From Roseiarcus sp963836695 (GTDB lineage Bacteria > Pseudomonadota > Alphaproteobacteria > Rhizobiales > Beijerinckiaceae), in the NCBI GenBank assembly GCA_963836695.1, contig CAWIKX010000009.1:310001-374000 (forward strand): DNA of 64,000 nt. Direction: 5' to 3'. Positions 47,665-56,301 of the stretch are shown here, piece by piece. Numbering within the stretch: position 1 is the first letter of the stretch; every line of letters begins with the position of its first letter. Position numbers and translations under genes: made by a program. The notes under the pieces are model-generated. The model worked only from the letters and a program-made list of their open reading frames with translations, made no database searches and was not told the origin of the DNA.

Positions 47665-47892
47665 TCAGCTGACCTTGTGAACGTCGTTGGCTTCGACGCC
47701 GACGCGGTTCTCGAGCGGCCGCGGCGTGACGGTCGACGCTGTCGTCGGCTCGTCGTCGGCCATGCCCTTCTTGAACGACTTCACGCCCTTGGCGACATCG
47801 CCCATGATATCGGAAATCTTGCCCTTGCCACCAAACAAGAGAAGCGCGACCGCGCCGAACAACATCCAGTGCCAAATGCTAAAGCTACCCAT
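47665..47892 (-). CDS. tatA: Sec-independent protein translocase TatA
   Basis: The 75-residue protein starts MGSFSIWHWMLFGAVALLLF followed by GGKGKISDIMGDVAKGVKSF, the membrane helix and amphipathic helix of TatA. The ATG at 47892 is chosen because the family begins MGSFSIWHW; upstream starts add only a few residues. It forms the Tat pore with TatBC downstream. Confidence 0.95.
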   Translation of the reverse strand: MGSFSIWHWMLFGAVALLLFGGKGKISDIMGDVAKGVKSFKKGMADDEPTTASTVTPRPLENRVGVEANDVHKVS

Positions 47893-48078
47893 GGCCGTCA
47901 TCCCATTGCACGCCGCCCGGGTCTAAGAGCCGTCGGCGCATCCTCTCTTTGCCCCGAACCTAAGCGCGCAACAAGGCAAAAACAAGCTTGCCTTGATGGG
48001 AAAGGCGACATAGGCCGGGTCGCCCGCCGAGAGCTTCGCCCGCGCGACCAGGGCCCAAGCCTAAGGAGTCCAGCCCGC

Positions 48079-48552
48079 ATGAGCAAAACCGCCAAACGCC
48101 TGAAAGAGATGGGCGTCGTTTTGCCCAAACCGGCGGCGGCGGTCGCCAATTACGTCGGTTTCGTGCGCGCAGGCTCGCTCCTGTTCGTCTCTGGACAGCT
48201 GCCATTCGGGGAAGATGGGAAACTGAACGAGCGCCACCAAGGTAAGCTTTCAGCCAATTCCGAGGTGGACGCCGCGCGCGAGGCAGCCCAACTCTGCGCT
48301 ATCAATCTGGCAGCCCACGCCCTCGCGGCACTCGGCGATCTCGACAGGGTGACGCAGGTCGTGCGGCTCGGTGGGTTCTTCAACGTCGAGTCGAGCTTCG
48401 ACGCGCTGCCGCAGGTCATGAACGGGGCCTCCAACTTCATGGCCGAACTGTTCGGCGACAGGGGCCGTCACGTGCGAACAACGGTCGGGGTGTCGCACCT
48501 GCCCCTCGATGCGCTGGCCGAGGTCGAAGCCGTCTTCGAGATCGAGGGTTGA
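48079..48552 (+). CDS. RidA family protein
   Basis: The 157-residue protein begins with AAGGAG 11 bases before ATG 48079. It has the YjgF/RidA fold: VRAGSLLFVSGQLPFGEDGK, ALGDLDRVTQVVRLGGFFNV, and the active-site arginine strand GRHVRTTVGVSHLPLDALAE. RidA-type deaminases remove reactive enamine/imine intermediates; this longer branch is often uncharacterised. Its stop overlaps the GDPD start by four bases. Confidence 0.92.
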   Translation: MSKTAKRLKEMGVVLPKPAAAVANYVGFVRAGSLLFVSGQLPFGEDGKLNERHQGKLSANSEVDAAREAAQLCAINLAAHALAALGDLDRVTQVVRLGGFFNVESSFDALPQVMNGASNFMAELFGDRGRHVRTTVGVSHLPLDALAEVEAVFEIEG

Positions 48553-49373
48553 CGCCCGTCAACGCGCCTGCCTGGCTCATCGAGCGCCCGTTCGCCCATC
48601 GAGGCTTGCATGACAGCGCAAAGGGCGTGATCGAAAACACGCTGCGCGCGGCCGAGGCGGCCGTCGCCGGCGGCTTTGCCATCGAGTGCGACATCCAGTT
48701 GAGCGCTGATGGCGAAGCGGTTGTTTTTCATGACGAAACGCTCGACCGCCTAACTGACGCGACCGGTCCCCTCTCCGCCCTGAGCGCGGGCGAGATCTCG
48801 AAGGTCCGTATCAATGGGGCGAGCGAGCCGCCGCCGTCCTTCGCAACATTTCTCGACCAAGTCGCCGGCCGGACACCGATCATCTGCGAGCTTAAGAGCC
48901 GGTTCGACGGTGACTGGCGCATCGCCGACCGCGCCACCACCCTAGCCGCGACGTACGACGGGCCGCTGGCATTCAAGAGTTTCGATCACGATCTCGTCGC
49001 CTATTTGCGCCTGCGCCGACCCCACATGCGGTCGCCGGGAGGGCCGTGCCCGATCGGCCTTCTGGCCCAGGCGTCCTATGACGATCCCTATTGGGCTTTC
49101 TTGACCGCCGAGCAGAAACGGGACTGGACCGACTTCGACCATTACGATCTCGCTCGCCCGGATTTCCTCAGCTGGAGCGTCGACGATCTGCCTCACAAGA
49201 TCCCGTTCCTGGTCAAGCAACTGAACCACGCGCCGATCCTAGTGTGGACCGTACAAAACGGCGAGCAACGGGAGGCGGCGTATAAATGGGCGGATCAGAT
49301 CCTGTTCGACGGCGATCCGGAGTCCCATAGAGCCTGGCGACGCCTGAGCTACGTCGGGACTCTGCCTTTCTAA
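48549..49373 (+). CDS. Glycerophosphodiester phosphodiesterase
   Basis: The TIM-barrel GDPD begins at TTG 48549 overlapping the ridA stop as TTGA. Catalytic motifs are IERPFAHRGLHD (His and Arg), GVIENTLRAAEAAVAGGFAI with ECDIQLSADGEAVVFHDETL (metal-binding Glu and Asp). It hydrolyses glycerophosphodiesters to alcohol and glycerol 3-phosphate. No signal peptide, so cytoplasmic. Confidence 0.92.
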   Translation: MTPVNAPAWLIERPFAHRGLHDSAKGVIENTLRAAEAAVAGGFAIECDIQLSADGEAVVFHDETLDRLTDATGPLSALSAGEISKVRINGASEPPPSFATFLDQVAGRTPIICELKSRFDGDWRIADRATTLAATYDGPLAFKSFDHDLVAYLRLRRPHMRSPGGPCPIGLLAQASYDDPYWAFLTAEQKRDWTDFDHYDLARPDFLSWSVDDLPHKIPFLVKQLNHAPILVWTVQNGEQREAAYKWADQILFDGDPESHRAWRRLSYVGTLPF

Positions 49374-49374
49374 G

Positions 49375-50079
49375 TCACATCGCAATTTCCGGATAATTTG
49401 ACGGGAACATCGCGCGCTTCGCCGCTTCGTCGATCTCCGTCTTGAAGCGATGTTCCTTGCCGATCGCCCTGGCGCGCGGCGCGGCCGGTCGGGCCTCTAC
49501 GGTTTCGTATAAGCGCTTGAGGTTGGGAAAGTCGGCAAGGGGGTCGTCCGATCCAGGCAGCACGCGCGAGGCGCGCGTCAGCCAGCCCCAGACAGACATG
49601 TCCGCGATCGAGTAGTCGCCAATGATGAAGTCGCGGCCGGCCAGATGCTTGTCAAGAACGCGATAATGCCGCTCGATCTCGCGCCGGTAGCGGTTCACGG
49701 CGTAGGGCAGCTTTTCTGGGGCGGCGTGCTGGAAATGAACGGCCTGACCGGAATACGGACCCACTCCGGTGGCGATGAAGAACAGCCACGACAACAGATC
49801 CGGCCGGTCGGCAGGAGAGCCGATGAAGCGCCCGGTCTTTTCGCCGAGATAAAGCAGGATCGCGCTCGAATCGAACAGCCGCGCCTCGCGGCCGCCAGGT
49901 CCTTCCGTGTCGACGATCGCCGGAACCTTGCCGTTCGGATTGATAGCGCGAAAGGCGGGGGCGTGCTGTTCGCCCTTGGCGGTATCCACCGGAACAGCCT
50001 CGTACGGCAGACCCAGCTCCTCGAGCATGAGCGCGATCTTCATCGGGTTGGGCGCGAGATTGAAATAGAAGCGGATCAA
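49375..50079 (-). CDS. Glutathione S-transferase family protein
   Basis: The N-terminal thioredoxin-fold domain reads IRFYFNLAPNPMKIALMLEE, then NGKVPAIVDTE and RLFDSSAILLYLGEKTGRFI. The C-terminal all-helical domain follows. The TTG at 50079 (L-I-R-F-Y) matches the family start better than the ATG at 50037, which would cut the first strand. 234 residues is normal. It may detoxify electrophiles. Confidence 0.9.
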   Translation of the reverse strand: MIRFYFNLAPNPMKIALMLEELGLPYEAVPVDTAKGEQHAPAFRAINPNGKVPAIVDTEGPGGREARLFDSSAILLYLGEKTGRFIGSPADRPDLLSWLFFIATGVGPYSGQAVHFQHAAPEKLPYAVNRYRREIERHYRVLDKHLAGRDFIIGDYSIADMSVWGWLTRASRVLPGSDDPLADFPNLKRLYETVEARPAAPRARAIGKEHRFKTEIDEAAKRAMFPSNYPEIAM

Positions 50080-50523
50080 GGGGCTCTCGGGGTTGGACGA
50101 CGGGAAGCTAGGAAGTCTCGGCCTCAGGGCCAAGACAAATTTCAGGTGATGCACGGAAGCGCGAGGCGGACCGCGCGAAAACAACCGCGCCTAGGCTTTC
50201 CATTCGGAGGGGAACCCGTTCAGCTGCTTCCCGGCCGCGAGCGGGCGTTCATCCCGCAATTTGGGTTTTCTTGGCCCTTGGCCGTTTCGCTGCGAAAACA
50301 CCCGTTCGGAGGTATTGGATTCTCTTGGATTTCCTTGGATTCTCTCGTCCGAAACGTGACTTTTCAATGGGTTACGCGGGATTTTCGGAGGAAAAAGTTT
50401 TCATGCGCCTGGCTCCCGTGACCGCGGCAGCCCTGACCGGTCGCCATCGGTCGATGAGCACGCAAAAGGGCGAGATTGCCATAAGGGCAAGCTTACCTTG
50501 ATTTCTGATTATCTGCAAGCGAC
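50080..50523. other. Intergenic region with a dispersed repeat, before the IS5 element
   Basis: No gene is supported. Around 50315-50400 lies TTTTCAATGGGTTACGCGGG preceded by TTGGATTTCCTTGGATTCTC. A close relative lies at 62731-62780, suggesting a family of dispersed repeats. Confidence 0.5.
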
Positions 50524-50528
50524 TGTCG
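50524..50528. repeat. Left target-site duplication of the IS5 element
   Basis: TGTCG directly precedes the left terminal repeat and recurs directly after the right one at 51708-51712. Confidence 0.75.
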
Positions 50529-51707
50529 GAGAGCTTTGCAGAAGTCGGGCGGATTTGATTCGCTGGATTTATTTCAGAGAGGATGATTCGCCGATGTCTC
50601 GTCGTGACCTGTCGCAGCCGTCGTTCGTGGATGCTTTAGTGAGCGGCTATGGGAAGGTTGGAGGCTTTCTGGACCGGATCGAGAAGGCGTTCGACTGGTC
50701 TCCGTTCGAGGCTTTGCTTTCGCCGATCCATGGCTCAGCGACGAGGGCGCCGGGCTATCCGCCTTTGACGATGTTCAAGATCCTGCTCCTGCAGCAATGG
50801 CGCACGCTCTCTGATCCCGCGGCCGAGGAAGCGGTGCGCGACCGGCTGTCGTTCCGCCGCTTCTGTGGCCTGCCGTCGGACATGGAGACGCCGGACCACG
50901 CCTCGATCTGGCGGTTTCGCCAAGCGATCGACAAGCTTGGCCTGTCGACCAAGCTGTTGGGGGAGGTCAACCGGCAGCTCGAGGCGCTTGGCTTTATCAT
51001 CAAACGAGGCACGCTGGTCGACGCGACCATCATCGCCGGCGCGGTCAGGCGTCCTTGACGTGCGCGGCGGCGTCACTCCGCGCGACCCCGAGGCGCGGTT
51101 CACCCGCAAGCGCGACAAGACCTATTTCGGCTACAAGGCGCATCTTGCGGTGGACGAGGAGAGCGGGCTGGTGCGCCAGGCCGAGATGACCCCGGCCAAT
51201 GTGCACGATTCCCGGCTGGGCGAAGCGCTGATCCAGGGCGACGAGCAGGGCTATTTCGCCGACAGGGCCTATGACAGCCAGGCTTTGCGCGAGACGCTCG
51301 AACGGCGCGGCCTCATCGACGGGATCGCCTGGAAGGTCAAGCATCCCCGCTATCCGCTCGAGACCTGGCAAAAGCTCCACAACGCCTGGGCGTCAGGCGT
51401 GCGCTCAGCCGTCGAGCGCGCCTTCGCCACGATGAAGCGCTGGTACGGGATGGGTCGGGTCCGCTACCTGGGGCTTGCGCGCAACGCCTGCCATCTGCAG
51501 TTCGTCGCCATCGCGATGAACATGAAGCGAGCGCTCGTGCTTATGCGCGCCCCTTGACCCGACCCCCGGAAAGACGCCCCGAGAGCCGGGAAAAGCGACC
51601 AATCGCCGGCCAGAACGGCAAAACGCTCCCCCACCCAACCGACAAAACCTGTCATCGCAACCTCAACCCATCGCTCCCAGCAACGCACCCCCTTCTGCAA
51701 AACTCTC
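50529..51707 (+). mobile_element. IS5-family insertion sequence with intact ends
   Basis: The 1,179-bp element is bounded by 16-bp terminal inverted repeats GAGAGCTTTGCAGAAG on the left and GAGAGTTTTGCAGAAG read inward on the right, differing at one base. A 5-bp direct repeat TGTCG flanks it. It carries one transposase gene. Intact ends and duplication point to a fairly recent insertion. Confidence 0.85.
50594..51557 (+). pseudogene. IS5-family transposase, frameshifted
   Basis: The first frame from ATG 50594 has the N-terminal IS5 region (SFRRFCGLPSDMETPDHASI) and the first catalytic aspartate in GTLVDATIIAGAVRR. A frame change near 51055 leads to GVTPRDPEARFTRKRDKTYF, the second aspartate in YFADRAYDSQALRETL and the glutamate in SAVERAFATMKRWYGMGR. 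Rejoined it is about 320 residues. Some IS5 elements use programmed frameshifting, but no obvious slippery run is visible here, so a mutation is more likely. Confidence 0.85.
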
Positions 51708-51787
51708 TGTCGTTCAGCCGTCCCTTTGGCCGCTTTAATCCAGAAGCACCGCGCTGTAGTCTGTTCTTCAAAAAGAGGGCCGCAGGC

Positions 51788-52513
51788 TTGATTGCCTTCA
51801 AATCCATCCGCGCCCGAGCGGAGAAACGCAAAGGCGGCGCTGAAGCGCTCGTCCGCCTCCTGCCGCTCAGGCCCGATCCCAAAGCGCTATCCAAACTCGG
51901 CGACGACCGCGTGCTGGCCGAAATGACCAAGCGCGTATTTTCGGCGGGCTTCGCCTGGAGCGTGATCGAATCGAAGTGGTCCGGCTTCGAGGAAGCGTTT
52001 CTGGACTTCGAGCCGCCGCGGCTTTTATCTGAACCCGACGAGTTCTGGCACAAGCTGACCATGGACGCCCGCATCGTCCGCAACGGCGCGAAGATCATGT
52101 CGGTGCGCGAGAATGCGCGCTTCGTCATCGATGTGGCGAAGGAGCATGGCTCGTTCGGCGAGTTCCTCTCGAGATGGCCGCCCTCCGACGAAGTCGGGCT
52201 GCTTGAAGTCTTGTCCAGGCGCGGCAGCCGCCTCGGCGGGGCCAGCGGACAGATGCTGCTGAGGTTTCTCGGCTACGACGCTTTCGTCGCGACAGAGGAT
52301 GTCGCCGCTTGTCTGCGCGAGGCCGGCCTCGATATCGCGGCGGCCCCGACATCGAAACGCGACCTCTTGAAGATCCAGGAGCAGTTCAACACCTGGGCCA
52401 AAGAAACTGGCCTGCCCTATCGGCACATGTCGCTCATCTGCGCGATGTCGGTCGGCGAGAACTATCAGGGCGACCGATACGGCGGCGACGTCATCGGGAG
52501 CCAGGAGGCCTAG
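51788..52513 (+). CDS. DNA-3-methyladenine glycosylase I family protein
   Basis: About 241 residues from a TTG start (51788), which aligns with the usual N-terminus (IAFKSIRARAEKRKGG). Family markers are VFSAGFAWSVIESKWSGFEE, PDEFWHKLTMDARIVRNGAK, RGSRLGGASGQMLLRFLGYD and ICAMSVGENYQGDRYGG. It excises alkylated purines in base-excision repair. The IS5 element lies 80 bp upstream and may have displaced its promoter or original start. Its 3' end overlaps the convergent pentapeptide gene by 23 bases. Confidence 0.85.
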   Translation: MIAFKSIRARAEKRKGGAEALVRLLPLRPDPKALSKLGDDRVLAEMTKRVFSAGFAWSVIESKWSGFEEAFLDFEPPRLLSEPDEFWHKLTMDARIVRNGAKIMSVRENARFVIDVAKEHGSFGEFLSRWPPSDEVGLLEVLSRRGSRLGGASGQMLLRFLGYDAFVATEDVAACLREAGLDIAAAPTSKRDLLKIQEQFNTWAKETGLPYRHMSLICAMSVGENYQGDRYGGDVIGSQEA

Positions 52514-53609
52514 GGGCAGCACGTATACTGGCCACTGCGACTTCCGCCGGCTTGATGACGCGATCGTCTAAGTGCGCCAGGAGCTCCTGCGGGTTCGCAT
52601 AGTGCACGGTCTCGAGCATCCAAGGAAATCGCCGAAAGAAGTCAAACATCCCAGGCTCCTCCTGACCCGAGATTATAAGCGGCTGTACCGGAATTGTCGG
52701 GCAATCAGGGACGATGCCGCGCAGCTCTTGCAGCACGCTTTTGGCGTCCGAAATATCGGCAATGATAAATCGAGCCATGCGCGCAAGCAGCGTGACAGTT
52801 TCATCCGTTGCGCGAGTGAGCGGCTGCTCGAAGTCGAAGAGCACTGGCACGTAGTCGCGCTTACGCACTGCCTCGCGGAGCGCGTCAAGCAGGGCCTTTC
52901 GTTCGGTTGAGAAACGTCCCAAGATCAGCACGACTTTCGATGTGATCGTGTCGATCACATCTCTCAGCTTCTCGTTGTGGAGCATCAAATAGAGAAACTG
53001 GGCCATCTCCAGATCATCCGTGGTGATCCTCGGTTCGCCCTCGTCGGTAACGACCAACTCACGCTGCTTTGTGCCATCGCTTACCTGCACTTTCCAGGCC
53101 GACACTCCATAAATGCGGCACCCAGACAAGTTCGCGTTAGCGAGATTTGTTTCGACGAGCTGGGCGCCCATCAAGTCCGCCTTGAGCAGATTCGCGTCCG
53201 TCAGCTTCGCGCGGAAAAAATTCGCCCCACGAAGGTTCGCCTCCGAGAGGTCGGCTTGCGAGAGGTCCGCGTCGCCCAAATTAGCCCCGCCGAGGAATGA
53301 ACGACAAAGTTTTGCACGAACGAGCTTGGTCTCCCCGAGATCAGCTCGCAAGAAGTTGGCGTGAGTGAAATCCGCCCCGCTTAAGTCCGACTGATAAAGG
53401 TTCGTCTCAATCAGTGTTGCGCCCACCCCCCGGCAGCCCGTCAGATCAGCCTTGTCGACATCCGCCCCGTCAAGGTTTGCTCCACTCAGGTCTGATCCCC
53501 GGAGCCTAGCGCCTGTCAGGACCGGTCGGATCGCAAGATTGCGGGTCCTCCAATCGTTCCACGCGGCTACGCCCCTCGCCAGGATGTCTAGATGCTCTTG
53601 ACCAGCCAT
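52491..53609 (-). CDS. Pentapeptide-repeat protein with C-terminal nucleotide-binding-like (TIR/deoxyribosyltransferase-like) domain
   Basis: Residues about 30-175 are an unbroken run of A(D/N)LxG-type pentapeptides (LRGSDLSGANLDGADVDKAD and onward) that form a right-handed beta-helix. After a linker, residues about 220-350 form an alpha/beta domain: KVVLILGRFSTERKALLDAL, DYVPVLFDFEQPL, ARFIIADISDAKSVLQELRG and TIPVQPLI. The strand-helix order and the IADISDAKSVLQEL motif recall nucleoside-deoxyribosyltransferase/TIR-like folds that bind or cleave nucleotides. No signal peptide. It lies 14 bases after the ParB-like gene, same strand, so the two form an operon. A defence or effector role is inferred. 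Confidence 0.8.
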   Translation of the reverse strand: MAGQEHLDILARGVAAWNDWRTRNLAIRPVLTGARLRGSDLSGANLDGADVDKADLTGCRGVGATLIETNLYQSDLSGADFTHANFLRADLGETKLVRAKLCRSFLGGANLGDADLSQADLSEANLRGANFFRAKLTDANLLKADLMGAQLVETNLANANLSGCRIYGVSAWKVQVSDGTKQRELVVTDEGEPRITTDDLEMAQFLYLMLHNEKLRDVIDTITSKVVLILGRFSTERKALLDALREAVRKRDYVPVLFDFEQPLTRATDETVTLLARMARFIIADISDAKSVLQELRGIVPDCPTIPVQPLIISGQEEPGMFDFFRRFPWMLETVHYANPQELLAHLDDRVIKPAEVAVASIRAAPRPPGSR

Positions 53610-53623
53610 AGTCTACTAGAGCC

Positions 53624-54412
53624 CTATGGATCTCTTGAACATTCCGTTCCCTTAGGCTTGTATCCGACCAGATTCTTGGCTTCGTCCAATTCCACCGCAA
53701 GCTTCGTTGCAATCTCTACGACCGCGTCATCGTCGCCTTGCTTTGAGCTCCAGTCGTCGACCGTTTTCACCGGCAGACTGTCCTGATGGCTCCTAAAGAA
53801 ATCGGCCCACTGGAATTCCAAAAACTCCTTGTTGCACGCTGGCCGGCAGAAGCCCTTATCGCGCACCTTCCACGCCAAACTTCGGTAAGGATCGTCATGT
53901 TCGGCCAGCCCTTCAAGCGATGGCAACTGATGAGGATCCCTAATAGCGGTTCCGTGTTCGTCCTTTAGCCATACTAGGTGAGCAGCCTTTAGCGCTGCCC
54001 AAAAGTCTTCTTCTGTGTGGAAGCTTTGAGGCCGTCCGGAATCGTCCCTGAGGGCGTGGACCTCGCACAGGCTACTTGTGCCCCACTTCGTTTTGGCTCT
54101 CAGCCAAGCGAGCGCGGTATGATGATGGTCGGTGATATAAAAACCCTCGGGCCCAGCTACGACTTTGATCGGATCCTTCGCCAGCTTGCTGCGCTCGTCG
54201 TCCACTTTTCCGGAAATATCGCGTTGCTTATGTTTGACTTCCCGCAAACCCACCGCGCCTTGTAAAGGCTTGAGGTCGACAAGATCACACTTGCAGACCG
54301 TGTCGAGCGGCGCGGTTTTGCAATCCGGTTGCGCGAAGGCACACGACGGAAACAAAAGACTTGTCACGATCGCAACTACGCGCGGTCCGACCCATTTCGC
54401 AAATGAACGCAT
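53624..54412 (-). CDS. Secreted ParB-like nuclease-fold (ParBc_2) protein
   Basis: The 262-residue protein has a signal peptide (VGPRVVAIVTSLLFPSCAFA). The ParBc_2 domain has KPLQGAVGLREVKHKQRDIS, DPIKVVAGPEGFYITDHHHT and the following ALAWLRAK helix. ParBc_2 keeps a D-H-H motif but lacks the plasmid-partition helix. A short CKCD motif and two further cysteines may form disulfides. It precedes the pentapeptide gene by 14 bases. An AT-rich stretch at 54413-54540 probably holds its promoter. Function is unknown; ParB/Srx folds include nucleases and CTPases. Confidence 0.8.
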   Translation of the reverse strand: MRSFAKWVGPRVVAIVTSLLFPSCAFAQPDCKTAPLDTVCKCDLVDLKPLQGAVGLREVKHKQRDISGKVDDERSKLAKDPIKVVAGPEGFYITDHHHTALAWLRAKTKWGTSSLCEVHALRDDSGRPQSFHTEEDFWAALKAAHLVWLKDEHGTAIRDPHQLPSLEGLAEHDDPYRSLAWKVRDKGFCRPACNKEFLEFQWADFFRSHQDSLPVKTVDDWSSKQGDDDAVVEIATKLAVELDEAKNLVGYKPKGTECSRDP

Positions 54413-54564
54413 GATTTTCTTCCCAACATAAATTTGCCAGTAATTATGGCCGTAAACGAATGCTTACTGCTCCTGAGTAAAGGGCAGACTCGGCCAGTCT
54501 TTAGCAGTGCAATAAAACTAGATATAGGTATTCTTACCTAAACGTGGGCGCGCCTGCTCGTCCC

Positions 54565-56301
54565 TCACCGCCCGCCCTGCCCGACCAGCAACGCCTTGAG
54601 CGCATCCAGCGTATCGGCCTCGGCGATGGGCTTGTCTTTGCGCCAGCGCAGCATGCGGGGAAAGCGAACGGCGACGCCGCTCTTGTGACGCTTGCTCGGC
54701 GCGATACCCTCAAAGCCAAGCTCGAAGACTTGCGTTGGGTTAAGACTTCGTACTGGCCCGTAGCTCTCTACGGTGGTGCGGCGGACGATCGCGTCCATTT
54801 CGCGGATTTCCTTATCCGACAGGCCCGAATAGGCCTTGGCGAACGGCACGAGCTCGCGCGTCCCGGCCTCCTCGCCCGCGCTCCACACGGCGAAGGTATA
54901 ATCCGTGTAGACGCCTGAGCGACGGCCGTGGCCACGCTCAGCGTAGATCACCACTGCGTCGACGCTCATCGGGTCGAGCTTCCATTTCCACCAGACATCC
55001 GTGCGGTCGCCGCCCTTGCGGCGCCCAATCCCATAGGCGCCATCGCGCGCCTTCAGCATCAGCCCCTCACGCAGAAGCGCCCGCGCCTGTTCGCGCTTCT
55101 CTTGAAGCTCCTCCCAGGTGTCAGCCGTCACGGTTGGGCTGATGCGGATCGGCAGGCGCTCACCGCGCGCCTTGGCTTCAACGAATAGGCGCTCGACGAG
55201 ATGCTCGAGTTGAGCGCGGCGCACATGCTGCGGTTCAGTTCGAAGATCGCGGCCCTCGATCTCGACAAGATCATAAGCGATGAAGGCGACTGGCAATTCG
55301 CGCTTCGTCTTGTCGCTCACGACTTTGCGGCCAAGTCGTTGCTGCAGGCTTGCGAAGATCGCGAGACCATCGAGCGAATCTGTCGCATACTCGTGCTCAG
55401 GCGGAATAAGCACGACAAGCTCGCCATCGATCGCCGTGCCCGAAGGCAGCGCGCGGGCCAGCGGCTCAAGATCGGGATAGCCGTCAGAAATCAGCTCTTC
55501 GCCGCGCGACCATAGGCGCCAGTTCTCTCCCCGCTTGAGCAACTGCGCGCGGATGCCGTCGTACTTCCATTCGATGATCCAGTCGGAGGGCGGCCCGAGC
55601 GTCGCGCCCATGTCGGCCAGCGGCCGGCTCCACGATTGCGCGAGAAAGAACGGATAGGGCTTTCCGGCGTCGAGAGCCGCAGCTTCCGCATGCAGCACCT
55701 CGCCAATCAGCGCCTCGAAATCCGCCGCTGTCGGGATGCGCCGCGCCTGGGAATAGCCGATCATGCGCTGGGCCATCCGGCCCTCGTCGACGCTCGCCAC
55801 TTCGGCCAGCGCCTTTATGACCTGCAGCCGGGACACGCCAACGCGCAGTTCTCCGGTGATGAGCTTGAAGAAGGCGAGACGCTCATCGGTCGCGAGCTCG
55901 CCGACCCATTGTTTGAGCCTTGTGTAGCGCTCTTCCTCGCCGAGCGATGGAAGCGGCAGCAGCCGGTCACGCATCCATTGATCGAGCGAAACCTCGTCGC
56001 CGCCCGCGCCCTCCGGTAGTAGCAGCGACAGCGCCTCAGCGAGATCGCCGACTGCGCCATAGCATTCCCCGCAGAGCCAATCGGGGTAGCCTGAGCCTTC
56101 GACCGCTAGGCGCCACAGAAGGCGGGTGGGCGCTGTCTGGCGCGGCTTGCCGCCGCTCAGGAAATAGACAGTCCAGGCGGCGCTCGCCCATTGCGCCGGA
56201 TCTGCCTTGGCGGCGGCGAAGAAGTCGACCATCGCCGCCTGCTTGGCGCGGGTCGAGGTGCCGGAATCAAGCCTGCGGTAGAGCGCAGCGAAGGCTTTCA
56301 C
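54565..56301 (-). CDS. ATP-dependent DNA ligase
   Basis: The 578-residue protein has an N-terminal DNA-binding domain, the adenylation motif EWKYDGIRAQL with lysine K246, motif III AIDGELVVL, motif V LMLKARDGAYGIGRRKGGDR and a C-terminal OB fold. It is the bacterial ATP-dependent ligase of the repair cassette that pairs with the upstream exonuclease gene. That gene ends at 56298, so the two overlap by four bases. No Lhr-type helicase gene follows here. Confidence 0.95.
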   Translation of the reverse strand: MKAFAALYRRLDSGTSTRAKQAAMVDFFAAAKADPAQWASAAWTVYFLSGGKPRQTAPTRLLWRLAVEGSGYPDWLCGECYGAVGDLAEALSLLLPEGAGGDEVSLDQWMRDRLLPLPSLGEEERYTRLKQWVGELATDERLAFFKLITGELRVGVSRLQVIKALAEVASVDEGRMAQRMIGYSQARRIPTAADFEALIGEVLHAEAAALDAGKPYPFFLAQSWSRPLADMGATLGPPSDWIIEWKYDGIRAQLLKRGENWRLWSRGEELISDGYPDLEPLARALPSGTAIDGELVVLIPPEHEYATDSLDGLAIFASLQQRLGRKVVSDKTKRELPVAFIAYDLVEIEGRDLRTEPQHVRRAQLEHLVERLFVEAKARGERLPIRISPTVTADTWEELQEKREQARALLREGLMLKARDGAYGIGRRKGGDRTDVWWKWKLDPMSVDAVVIYAERGHGRRSGVYTDYTFAVWSAGEEAGTRELVPFAKAYSGLSDKEIREMDAIVRRTTVESYGPVRSLNPTQVFELGFEGIAPSKRHKSGVAVRFPRMLRWRKDKPIAEADTLDALKALLVGQGGR

